A stretch of DNA of 64,000 nucleotides, from assembly GCA_025769875.1 (NCBI GenBank), contig JAGFNK010000158.1, forward strand, positions 1 to 64,000. Reading direction: 5' to 3'. Under the pieces are notes generated by a model that saw only the letters and a list, made by a program, of their open reading frames with translations, was not told the origin of the DNA and made no database searches. Made by a program: the position numbers and the translations under genes. Within the stretch, counting starts at the first letter, position 1. The number at the start of each line of letters is the position of its first letter. This document shows positions 34,852-45,176 of the stretch, one piece after another. The DNA comes from Russula earlei. Taxonomy: Eukaryota > Basidiomycota > Agaricomycetes > Russulales > Russulaceae.

Positions 34852-37597
34852 CTAAAAGGCCTTGATCAACGGAGAGACCACCTCACCGCCCTTTGCAGCA
34901 TAGAATTCAACCACCTTCTTTCCAACGATTGCGATATCTATGAAGTGGTGAGGTCCGAACAATTAACTATGTATAGAGGAAGCGTACTGTCGCCGGTGAT
35001 ACCAAACTTCTCGTACACCTTCTTGTAGGGACCAGATGCCCCCCATCCCGGCAGACCGTATTGTTCATGACTATACTTTGCCCAGCCAGCGGTCTGTATT
35101 TCCTGGTCAGGCCACCTACATGGTGTATACTAGATCGTTCCCATACCGAGAGCGCTTCAAGCGATAAAATTGGTGCGCCACTGCGCAGAACGCGAAGCCG
35201 GTACTCTTGTGGTTGCTGATCAAACACGAGCCAACATGGCAGCGACACAACGCGAGTTTTGATGCCTTGCGCCCTGAGTTTACCTGCGGCCTCGAGAGCG
35301 ATGCTGACCTCCGATCCTGTGGCTACGATTGTCAAACTTTCGGCTTCCTCGTCATGTACGACATAGCCGCCCTTGGCGGCATCCTCGATGGTCGAGTTTT
35401 CGAGGTTTGGGAGATTCTGTCGTGAAAGGGACAGAATGGACGGCGTCCCGTAAGACTGGAGCGCGACGAGATAGGCGGCCGAGGTCTCGTTGCCATCTGC
35501 AGGACGCCAGAATGCGAGATTTGGAATTGCGCGGAAGTGAATCGCCGTCTCGATGGGCTGGTGTGTGGGACCATCCTCACCAAGTCCAATCGAATCGTGA
35601 GTCGCTGAGTAAGCAGTCATCGACGGTTGAAATTATCATTCCGGACAAGGGAGGGTGCACGTACCGACCCATATAACCCGGTGCTTGGAGAGGGCAGCGA
35701 GGCGAACCGCACCAGCGGCGTAGGACACAAAGTTAAGGAATGTCCCGACAAATGGTATGATGCCACCGTAGGCTGCAAGGCCGTTGGCAATCGCACCCAT
35801 CCCGTGCTCGCGGACGCCATAGCGGATGTAAGTGCCCTTGTAACCGCCAAGTCCAGTGTCTCCAGGCTGGAAGTCAGTGGTACCTTTGACCTTAGTAAGG
35901 TTACTGCCTGTCAAGTCCGCAGAACCGCCAAGGAGATCTGGAAGGGCCGGAGTGATGGCCGTGAGGACAATCTCTGATAGCTTGCGGGAGGCCTGTGCGG
36001 GGTCGGTTGCCTTGTAGACGGGGAGCGACTTCTCCCAGCCGTCTGGAAGTCTGCCAGAAATTCGGCGAGAGAGTTCTGCATACTCGTTAGGGTAAGCCTT
36101 GGCGTAAGAACTAAGAAGAGAATTCCATTGGGCTTCGAGCTTGGACCCACGGTCGCCGACCACTGCCCAGGTTGAATATACCTCGTCTGGGATGTGGAAG
36201 GAGGTACTTGGGTCGAAGCCGACCTTGCTCTTGAGAGCAACGATATCATCCGCCTTTAGTGCTACGGAGGTGTTCAGATACTCAAACTCGTGAGGATACC
36301 CGACACTTACGAGAGCCGTGGACCCCATGTGTGCCCTGCTGTTTCGAGCCATACCCAATGGTAGTGGTCAGACGAATCAGTGTCGGCTTGTTCTTCTCGC
36401 GTCGCGCCTCGGCGATTGCGTTGTAGATACCCTCCAAGTCACTGCATTACAATTAGGCAGAGAAAACCTCGAGGAAGGCGGGTAATTTAACTGATCGCCA
36501 TCTCTGACATGCAGGACTTGCCAGCCATATGCAAGATACCGCTGCTCGACATTCTCGGTGAAGGAGACAGCAGTGTCGCCATCGATGGAGATATCTAAAG
36601 ACATCTTTCAATACACTTTCAAATGAAATACGGATATCAAAACTTACGATTGTCGTCCCATACCTAGGAAAGGGTCAAAGCGAGAGTCGGATAGAAACGA
36701 TGGGACTTACCGCAATCAGGTTGCCCAATTGGAGGTGGCCAGCAAGACTACTTGCCTCGCTAGAAACACCTTCCATCAAGCAACCGTCCCCTAGAAACGC
36801 TATTTGATAGAGGATAAATATAATTCCGCGTATCTGTCACTGTGCACCCACCGTAGGTGTAGTTGTTGATGAGGTCAAACCCCTCTTTATTATAAACAGC
36901 CCCTAAGTGCGCCTGCGCAATGGCCAGGCCAACTGCATTGGAGATGCCCTGACCAAGGGGCCCTGTGGTGACCTCGATTCCTGCATGACATTAATATATG
37001 CGCAATATCATGAAATTATCGATTCCTCTGACCGTCAGTATGGTGAGCTTCAGGGTGTCCGGGAGTTAGTGAGTCAATCTGACGGAACGCCTTGAGATCG
37101 TCCAGAGAAAGCTTATAGCCTGCGAGATGGAGGACGATGTATTGAAGGGCGCAGCTATGTAGGGAGTAGGCATCGTTGTACGCGAGAGATCAAATAGACG
37201 TACGCGTGACTGGAAGCGAATTCATGAGACAGCAGGAAATCATGGGAAGCGACGAAGGAGAGCATACCCATTGGAAAGAACGAAACGATCGCGGTTGAAC
37301 CATTTCGAGCTCTTTGGGTTAGCATTGAAAAACCTAGTTTCAAGTAGTCAGATGAAGTGAAAAGGCCGAGCACGACGACGTATAAATACCGGGTAAAGAG
37401 GACGTGGGTCACAGGGGCCATGCCCATCGGTGCACCTAGAGGGAGTACATCCCGACAACGTACTCTAACTGTGTTCTGGAAGATAAAAGAGACTAACCTG
37501 GGTGACCCGAGTTTGCTTTTCCGACAACATCCGCTGCGAGAGTGCGGATGGTGGCGATAGACGTCGCGTCGGTGGGAGACGGGACGAAATTTGACAT
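34852..37597 (-). CDS. TKL1: Transketolase
   Basis: Fourteen exons sum to 2055 nt (684 aa): 37498-37597, 37390-37435, 37268-37333, 37204-37209, 37033-37154, 36852-36980, 36711-36799, 36648-36663, 36492-36594, 36311-36441, 35665-36261, 35147-35604, 34988-35093, 34852-34937. Motifs: [16 protein letters not shown], the substrate-binding [23 protein letters not shown], thiamine-diphosphate motif GDGCLMEG...[20 protein letters not shown], and [16 protein letters not shown]. The enzyme transfers two-carbon ketol units in the pentose-phosphate pathway. The fourth exon is only 6 nt and the eighth only 16 nt, both with GT-AG flanks. It is divergent from CMC2, with 217 bp between the starts. No lesion is seen. 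Confidence 0.95.
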
Positions 37598-37814
37598 GAC
37601 GATGAAGAGAGCAGAAAACCAAAGGTCCTTGTGACGCGATCTGGCTTGGAACTTGCGATCAAGCAGAGGAGCGAACGAGGGGAGTCTGGACAAGAGATTG
37701 GTTGGGGGGACTCGGGTCGGAGCGCTGGCCTGGCGATATGATGAGTGAGCCGATCAGTTGAGTTGCGGTCCGATTTCGCCCATCGCCTCGATCGGATTCA
37801 CACGCGCGACGCAC
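37598..37814. promoter_or_regulatory. Bidirectional promoter region, TKL1/CMC2
   Basis: A 217-bp spacer lies between the divergent start codons of transketolase (minus, 37597) and CMC2 (plus, 37815). It must hold both promoters. No clear TATA box is visible; short GC-rich CGATTTCGCCC- and CGCGCGACG-like patches are present. Confidence 0.5.
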
Positions 37815-38158
37815 ATGCACCCACAATCTTCCGAAAAGAGAATCAGTAAATTCGTCCTCTGCCCTCTGCCCTGCCTTGTTGCATATCGAATCTGAATATA
37901 TCGCAGCGTGCAGAGATTTTTTCGACGCCCTCGAGCTTTGTCATGCCGATTTCTGGGCCAAGTGGACAGGAGGGTGCAACCAAGCGAAGCGCGAGCTGAA
38001 CAAATGCTTACACAACGACGTGCGCCCCCTCTCACCCATTTTTGTTGCTCGCTTAACCGGCTTAGTCCATGGCTCGCGCGGCGAGGAACAGGGAGGGAGC
38101 AAAGCTGCGAAATGCGCGGCGGGAGAAGGCGCTCCAAGAGCTGCATGAAAATGACTAA
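37815..38158 (+). CDS. CMC2: CMC2-like twin CX9C mitochondrial protein
   Basis: Exons 37815-37845, 37907-38019 and 38066-38158 give 237 nt, 78 aa. The start is MHPQSSEKRI, as in CMC2 proteins. Both CX9C motifs are present: C-RDFFDALEL-C and C-NQAKRELNK-C, separated by the conserved FWAKWTGG stretch. The C-terminus is a basic helix RAARNREGAKLRNARREK ending LHEND. Twin-CX9C proteins are oxidised by Mia40 in the intermembrane space, and CMC2 assists cytochrome c oxidase biogenesis. The single long open frame through the second intron would give a different C-terminus; I prefer the spliced version because it restores the conserved basic helix. Confidence 0.9.
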
Positions 38159-38383
38159 CTTGGTGAAGATTGAAAGGCTCTTAACAAGTCTCTCAGCGTG
38201 CTCAGCTGGATGGAGAGGGGCAAGATGGGCTTGAGAGCGGTTGCAGCCACCTACACGTTAGGCATGATATGATGGTTACTTGTGCGTGGTGATGGCCTGC
38301 ATGAGCGGGCGCCAGTGATGATGTTCTGCGCTGGGGCAACCCGTGTATAATGTATAATGTTAGCCAGGGGATCTTTGTGGGCC

Positions 38384-38482
38384 GGGCGAATGGCACAGTG
38401 GTAGCGCGCTTGCTTCGCAAGCTCATGGTAATTCCATGGACTCCGTTGCATGAGGCCGTGGGTTCAAACCCCACTTCGTCCA
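38384..38482 (+). tRNA. tRNA-Ala (anticodon CGC) with 27-nt intron
   Basis: The acceptor stem GGGCGAA (38384-38390) pairs with TTCGTCC (38475-38481), including the G3-U70 pair that identifies alanine tRNA. The anticodon arm CTTGC/TTCGCA is interrupted by an intron at about 38420-38446, one base after the anticodon CGC (38416-38418). The 3' half GCATG completes the stem with one T-T mismatch. The T arm GTGGG-TTCAAAC-CCCAC is perfect and contains the B box. The D stem has one A-C mismatch. Intron boundaries could shift by a base or two. CCA follows the discriminator A in the DNA, probably by chance. Confidence 0.8.
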
Positions 38483-38487
38483 CCAAA

Positions 38488-38493
38488 TTTTTT
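38488..38493 (+). terminator. RNA polymerase III terminator
   Basis: Six T residues begin five bases after the discriminator position of the tRNA-Ala gene, as expected for a Pol III termination signal. Confidence 0.7.
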
Positions 38494-39181
38494 ATCTTGC
38501 TTGCTATGAAGGCAAGATTCCACGAAGAGATCTGATCGCCGCTCGCCCGAGGTTTCTAAAATCACAAGTCATCGGTCGAACCTTCAGAATGGTGTATATC
38601 ATCTGTACTGGAGATGACTGGTGCTATTAAAATCCCCCTTTACTAGACCAAATTTCTCGCTCTCGTCTTGTCTTCGGTGGAAAACACCAACGCTAGCATT
38701 ATACTGCCGACCAGGCGCTGGCGCTTCCTCAACCCGTGACCATACAATCAATCAATGCATCAATGTCACGTCAACTGGGATGCAGCGCCACTAACTCTAG
38801 CCCGCCATCGATCTGTCAAGCAAGCACCACGACAAGGAACAGAAACGGAATGCCGCCTGTACCTCTCCGGTCAGGTTCAGCCAGGAGGTAATGCCGACTT
38901 CGCTGCCGAGGGCATCTGCATGGGAGAGAGATCAGTACTGTCTCACTTGATTCAGTTATCCACCAATCACCTGCCATCAATCATCGTCATTGCATGTAGA
39001 CTTTCCCTCCAAGGTGACGCACGTGTGCTGTTTCGATTTCCGCCCCTCCCCGGCGGTGCGATCGTTTGCAGCCTAGGCTGCGCTCCACTATGACAAACTG
39101 ACAGTTTTCTTGGTGGCGCTTCCCTCGTGATAGTATAAGTATACTCGCCCATCTACCTTGCTCAGTCATCTTTCTCGCACC
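38494..39181. other. Intergenic, no gene seen
   Basis: No supported coding sequence. The right end carries a TATAAG-type sequence near 39134, about 48 bp ahead of the following ATG, that may be the TATA element of the Gly/Ser/Tyr-rich gene. Confidence 0.4.
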
Positions 39182-40305
39182 ATGTCCAACTACCAGGATC
39201 GTGACAACTACGGGTCTGACACCCGGTAGGATAACCATAGCACAAAAGTTCACCGTCTGACGAGGATACAGTCAGTCAGACTCTTATGGCTCGAGCGGCA
39301 ATGACTATGGCAGGGGCCAATCGGACGACTATGGTTCCGGTAACACCGACTCCTATGGCAGAGGCACCAAGCCACCTGGCGGGTATGGCTCCTCGAACGA
39401 CAATAGCTATGGTTCTGGTCCCACCGACTCATACGGCAGTGGCACCAAGCCGCCTGGCAGCTACGGCTCTTCGAACAAAGATAGTTATGGTTCCGGAAAC
39501 GACGATTCATACGGCGGTTCCAATCAGAAAAGCGGCTACGGCTCAGGCGAGCAACGCGACTATGGTTCTGGTCCTACCGACTCATACGGCAGTGGCAACA
39601 AGCCCCCTGGTAGTTATGGCTCTTCGAACAAGGATAGTTATGGTTCCGGGAACAACGATTCGTACGGCAGTTCCAATACCCAAAGCGGCTACGGCTCAAG
39701 CGGGCAACGCGACTATGCTTCTGGTCCCACCGACTCCTACGGCAGTGGCAACAAGCCGCCCGGTAGCTATGGCTCTTCGAACAAGGATAATTATGGTTCC
39801 GGGAACAACGATTCGTACGGCAGTTCCAATACCCAAAGCGGCTACGGCTCAAGCGGGCAACGCGACTATGCTTCTGGTCCCACCGACTCATACGGCAGTG
39901 GCAACAAGCCTCCTGGAAACTACGGCTCCTCGAACGATAATAACTATGGTTCCGGAAACAACGATTCATACGGCAGTGGCAACAAGCCTCCTGGAAACTA
40001 CGGCTCCTCGAACGATAATAACTATGGTTCTGGAAACAACGATTCATACGGCAGTGGAAACCCGTCTGGTAACAAGAACAGCTATGGATCTACTGGCGGC
40101 CAAGACTACGTCGACAAGGGTCTCGGTTTCGCGGCGCAGAAAGCCGGGATTAACTTGGTATGTGTGGTCGTCATGGTGCATTCTGTACAGAGTCGTGATT
40201 ATGTGGTCGCAGGACGAGAACACTTCAAAGAAGATTGGCGAAGGGATCCGGGAGGGTCTTTCCAGGTTTGGTGGAGGACGTAAGTCAACGCAAGATCTGA
40301 ACTGA
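39182..40305 (+). CDS. Gly/Ser/Tyr/Asn-rich low-complexity (prion-like) protein
   Basis: Exon 1 (39182-39225) encodes MSNYQDRDNYGSDTR and splices to exon 2 (39272-40157), then exon 3 (40213-40305). The lengths sum to 1023 nt, 340 aa. Exon 2 is a repetitive array of DSYGSG, KPPGSYGSSN, GYGSS and QRDYASG modules. A ~51-residue module occurs almost identically twice (about 39.70-39.86 kb and before), and a shorter KPPGNYGSSNDNNYGSG module is repeated at the end. A conserved-looking helical tail follows: YVDKGLGFAAQKAGI and TSKKIGEGIREGL. The composition resembles (G/S)Y(G/S) prion-like domains that phase separate (inference). The exact 3' end may differ if a GT at 40280 is used as a donor. The two other frames of this repeat are also open but do not join exon 1. 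Confidence 0.75.
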
Positions 40306-41182
40306 ATTGAATCATGCCGACGTTTCTGTAGATTTTTGAACTATAGCATCGACCGGAATCGACAATAACTTGAAGGAATTTATTGTATGTAACGACTGGA
40401 TTACGAACCGTGAAGAAGGGGGGTCTGTACTTTTGTCGCCATCAGAACGGGAAATAAGCACATTCGATTTTTCGATCAACGGTCATGATGACCACGCGAG
40501 ATTATGACCAGGTATTCATCATCAAATCATGGATATGCACCGATCGATGGATTACAGAAACACCTCGTGGTCGTGGGACTTGGCACGCGCATTAGTCCTC
40601 GCGCATCACTTCCTCGTTCTCGTCAAGGGTCTTGACAGAATGACGAGCCTGAGGATGGTCACTTGTTCCCCTCCTGTATCTTTCAAACTGCATTCCCTTC
40701 ATGAGTTACCCGCTTCGGGTGCGACACCCATACGCCGCGAAAAGAAATGCCGCTGTACTACGCCCGCCGACATGGGGATGTGGCGCTTGAGAGTTGCGAC
40801 ATGCGGAGACAACGTGTCAATGTTGGAGTATAGCTGGGATCAGAAGTGCCGTCGTGAAAATCAATCTAGTAGCAGGTGAGGTATGGACGCCCAATCATAT
40901 GATCGGGTTTAGGGGTCATGTTGGAGTTGGATGAAGGTACTGGCGCACTTTAGCGGTTGTGGAACAGCCGCACGGACGCGCCAGGCTCGGTTGGAGTAAA
41001 ATGAACGCAGTGGCGTCTACGTGCCTTATTCGTGGGGTTTGTTGGAGACGCATGGGACCAATTTACAAGGTTCCAGGCTCACAACAGTGATGTTAAGAGA
41101 TCGCGTACTCGTCGCAGAAGCCGATGGTCTGGATGCAGAGAATCTTGTGTTCCTGATGCCGGATTTCATCGTGGATGTGAAG
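40306..41182. other. Intergenic, no gene seen
   Basis: Short frames only. This is the 3' flank of the Gly/Ser/Tyr-rich gene and distal promoter of glutamate decarboxylase. Confidence 0.35.
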
Positions 41183-41213
41183 TGACGTCAGGGGCTCGTT
41201 GAGTACATATAAA
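41183..41213 (+). promoter_or_regulatory. CRE-like palindrome and TATA box of glutamate decarboxylase gene
   Basis: A perfect TGACGTCA palindrome (ATF/CREB-type site) lies at 41183-41190, and TATAAA at 41208-41213, 47 bp ahead of the ATG at 41260. The arrangement suggests a regulated promoter; binding by a bZIP factor is inference. Confidence 0.5.
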
Positions 41214-41259
41214 CGATCATCTACATCTACCCACCCAGTCCCCACCATCATAATCAACC

Positions 41260-43371
41260 ATGGCTCTTTCAAGGGTGTGTTTAATTTCTTCCTCACGTCG
41301 ATTCTTCTTGAGCCCATCTCCCATAGCACGTCAATACAGAGCACATTCTCAAAGAGTCTAGGGTAGTAGTACTAGGCAATCTTCCCTCTGCAATGGTCTT
41401 TCTAATTTTCTCTAGGATAAGGAAACTAAGCCGCGATCCGTGCATCACTTGACAAATTCTAACCAAGACACTGTCCATCATTCAACCGGAGCCCGGTACG
41501 GCTCCCGTTATGGCACCTCATCTGTCCCGAAGTACAAAATACCCTCTGACGCATGTCGTTTTCCTCCATGTTTTCCCGAATAATTCCAACTGACGCTATC
41601 ACAGGGTATCGATGCAGAGACCGCGTATCAGATTATTCACGACGAGCTTTCCCTCGACGGTTCGCCACTGTTGAATCTGGCTTCTTTCGTGCAGACCTGG
41701 ATGCCCCCCGCTGCCGATAAACTTATGCTGGAGAATATCTCGAAGAATTTAATTGATCAGGATGAATACCCCATGACACAGGACATTCATACTCGCTGTG
41801 AGTAATTCAGGTCCTTTCATACACCGTTGACACTTCTTCACAGGCATCTCCATCTTGGCCGAGCTTTGGAATGCACCCTCGCATCACCATGCCGTGGGCA
41901 CTGCAACTACTGGCTCTTCAGAGGCAATCCAGCTCGGCGGCCTGGCTATGAAGCGTATCTGGCAAGAGAAACGTAAAGCTGCTGGCAAATCCATTCACGA
42001 GCCCGGTCCGAACATTGTCATGGGTGCTAACGCTCAGGTTGCCCTCGAGAAATTTGCTCGCTACTTTGATGTAGAGACACGACTTGTTCCCATCTCCGTT
42101 GAGAGCAAGTATAGGCTTGATCCGAAGAAAGCCTTGGAATACATCGATGAGAATACCATCGGCATCTATGTCATCCTCGGCAGTACGAATGCTCACAGCT
42201 CTGGGTTCATACATTCTCTAACTTTCACACACAGGCACGTATACCGGTCATTATGAACCGGTGAAGGAAATGGCAGACTTGCTAGATGAGTATGAGAAGA
42301 AGACGGGTATCTCTGTTCCGATCCATGGTGTGTGCCTAGTCCTTGTGATTAACCTATACCCATAAACCACGATTGCAGTGGATGGCGCATCTGGGGGATT
42401 TGTCGCTCCCTTCGCCACCCCCAAGCTTGAATGGGATTTCCGAATTCCGCGTGTTGTCTCCATCAACACATCGGGACACAAATTCGGCCTAGCATACGTG
42501 GGGGTGGGCTGGGTCATCTGGCGTGCAGCACAGTACCTTCCAAAAGACCTCATTTTTGAGCTCCATTATCTTGGTTCCGTGGAGTACTCATTCTCGCTGA
42601 ACTTCTCACGGCCTGCACACCCAATCATAGCTCAGTATTTCAACTTCCTCCATCTCGGGTTCCATGGCTACCGCGACGTTGCTCTGGCGGATCTTAAGAA
42701 TGCGCGCACTCTCTCTCGAGCCCTTGAGAAGACTGGCTTCTTTACTGTGCTAAGTGACATCCACCGTCCAGCAGGGCATATTGGGGGCGGCTCCACAACC
42801 TCTGCTCACCCGGTGAACGATGGGAATGTCGAGGTTCGAGCCTCATATCGCAGATACCGAGTTCATTCTCTAACTTAGCACAGCATTACGAACCCGGGCT
42901 TCCTGTCGTAGCCTTCCGTTTCTCGGACGAGTTTCAGAAGAAATATCCAGACATTCGGCAGATGTGGATCCAGACCCTCCTGCGCGCGAAGGGATGGTGC
43001 GTGGTCGTGTTAGCGTTGCTCCCAGTGTTACCCACCGGCATATTCAGGATTGTACCAAATTATGACCTCGCACCTGACCTAGGCCAAATCGACATTCTGC
43101 GCGTTGTCGTGAAAGAGAATTTTACGGAGGCACTTTTGGACCGTCTTGTTGCTGATATCGTATGTGTTCACTTCTTTACGACCATATGTACGTTCACCAC
43201 GGTCGGTAGGTCGAGATCACGGAGAGACTCATCAAGCAGGACTCTCCAGCACATGCGCTGGCTACGCTTGGTTTTGGTTCAACACCGAACTCGCATGAAA
43301 GAGCACATGGTCGAGTGGAGGAAGTGGAGGGCAAGGAGAAGTCATCTGGCACTTACTCGAAGCCCTGTTAA
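41260..43371 (+). CDS. GAD1: Glutamate decarboxylase (PLP-dependent)
   Basis: Ten exons (41260-41274, 41327-41362, 41416-41550, 41605-41797, 41844-42182, 42235-42327, 42379-42833, 42884-42996, 43048-43159, 43210-43371) sum to 1653 nt, 550 aa. Family landmarks are [59 protein letters not shown] and the PLP-binding lysine in [10 protein letters not shown], then [19 protein letters not shown]. The enzyme converts glutamate to GABA and CO2, consuming a proton, and feeds the GABA shunt. Intron 3 (41551-41604) is GC-AG rather than GT-AG. A short insertion ([13 protein letters not shown]) sits where relatives are variable. Expression may depend on the CRE-like site upstream. Confidence 0.95.
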
Positions 43372-43553
43372 AAAGTATATCGCCAGGGGATAGCGGGGGA
43401 TAGCGGGTGCTTACGCAGTTCAGGCTAAATGTTGTACGAGAAAGGGTGAAGTACAAAAGTTGTAGTAGTGTCGGCGTAAAAGCCTTGTATTGATACAGTT
43501 TACTCCGCCGGCTCGGACCGCGTTCCCATTCTCTCACCCCCCGACCTGCACAG

Positions 43554-43902
43554 ATGGCGGGGCCTAACCTAGAGGTATTTAAATTCGCCGTCTATGTCTT
43601 CTTCCCTGTACTCGTTTTTCTTCGCTACGGTGACCCGGAGTGGTACCGGTCAAACGTGATACCAGTGCGTCTTCGTTCCGGGTTTGGAGCGGGCAATCAC
43701 CCAACCATCTGCGCAGTATAAAGAGCGGATATTCCCTTCGGAGGAGAGGACGGCTCGTAGTAACAGCATTCCAACCAACCACACCGCAGTGCGCCAAGAA
43801 CTTGAACGTATCAAGGCAGAGAAGGCAACGCGGCGTATGCAGCGTGAACATGAGGCTTCAGGAAACTCCACTGCGAGCGAGGAAGTCAAAAGGATGGTAT
43901 AA
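43554..43902 (+). CDS. PET100: PET100-like cytochrome c oxidase assembly factor
   Basis: Two exons, 43554-43664 and 43717-43902, sum to 297 nt, 98 aa. It begins MAGPNLEVFKFAVYVFFPV with the family's single N-terminal transmembrane helix, then RYGDPEWYRSNVIPYKE at the membrane exit. The second exon is charged and helical (VRQELERIKAEKATRRMQRE). PET100 proteins sit in the mitochondrial inner membrane and help assemble cytochrome c oxidase subunits. The gene starts 182 bp after the glutamate decarboxylase stop on the same strand. Confidence 0.85.
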
Positions 43903-45176
43903 TTACCGATGCTCTGAAGTACGTCGCATACCTTGGGTGTATTCCGGGCTGTTTGTGAGCCTGGTTTTCAACAGCATTGGATTCAGTCCCTGATACCGCC
44001 GTGGCCATTACCGTCTAAGCGATCGCTTGTGGCTCATTGTCGACGATGTTCCCCCCGCACCCGCGGTCTTAGCCACGGATGGTAGTACCAGCTGCATCGA
44101 GAGCGAGCACTTCGATATATAAAATTGTGTTGCAATCGTTGCTCCGGCATCACAATGTGAGCCTGGCTCACCCTGCGCTTATGCCCCGACTGGATGGCAT
44201 CACCATCCCACCTCACACACTTTGCTATGAATGCCCGCCCTGGTTCTCGAACGTCTCATGAGCCGTTGCCACTGATCCAGGCGTGTCCGTCAGGTCTCCG
44301 CAGCGCCGTAATGTAATGTATACCAGGGGTGCACGGATCTGTGTGTGAGACCAAAATGCGTGCTCCGAGTCCCCCGACCGATCTTGATCATGCCCCTTAG
44401 CTCCGCCACCGCACCGCGATGACGGTGCAGAATACCGCCGGGGGGTGTGCGTCTGTGCGATTGTCAACGTGCGGCGCCAATTCTTACGAGGTGAGATACA
44501 CTCGCGCTCAGTATCCGGGCACAAGCGTTCTTAGAGGAGAGTGTACAACAAGACGCGGGGCGGAAGCGAGCATGCGCCTCTCCCCCGTCCCTCTAATCAC
44601 TACTGACTAACGGGCGCCACACCACCTCTGCGTCGGCTCGCGCTTCCACGGCGGCCTCGGCGTTTGATGCGTTCCGGGTAGGCGAGACTCTGACGTTTAC
44701 GCGGGTGGTGCTCGCGTGGAAGTTTCGAGCCCCGTGAGGAAGGAAGGGGGGGCGTCGAGCGAGCGCCTGCAAAAGGCCCAAGGCGCATCGGACAAACGGA
44801 AAAAAAGCGATACAGGGATAGAGCCGTCGATTGATCGACGCTGCTGTACCCGACCACCGGAGTGGCGGTCGGCGCGCTCACTGCTGATGGCTACAAGTTC
44901 GTTCGTCGACGTTTTTTTTTTATTACTCACACTGCGCCACGTGCAAAGGAACGGGCCGTCGTTGGGCGTCTTCGTGCCGGTGATGATAGATCAGACAGAC
45001 AGATGATGAATAGTGATGGCGCTAAGAAAAATATGCAAGACGAGTGATCAACTATTCCGCAAAAGTGACAAGGCGTCGGTCCGTCGGTCGGTCCGGCCCG
45101 ATGGGAGTGAGGCCCACACGTGAGGCGCGTCCGCGTTGTCGTCGCGCGTATTTTCCGAGCCAAGACAGCCATTTCG
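43903..45176. other. Intergenic, no gene seen
   Basis: Several GC-rich overlapping frames exist around 44.2-44.9 kb but none shows family resemblance. The right part is the promoter of the polymerase-delta subunit gene. Confidence 0.35.

Noticed and set aside
38202..38486. Minus-strand frame beginning MVDEVGFEPTAS
   Set aside because: It is translation of the antisense of the tRNA-Ala gene, a common false protein.
39286..40305. Met-initiated frame rich in Ala/Thr/Met over the Gly/Ser/Tyr array
   Set aside because: It does not connect to the first exon (MSNYQDRDNYG); the spliced Tyr/Gly/Ser frame gives a 340-aa protein with total length divisible by three.
41551..41554. Reading the GAD intron 3 donor as GT at 41555
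   Set aside because: It puts the next exon out of frame and destroys the conserved continuation, so the GC donor at 41551 is preferred.
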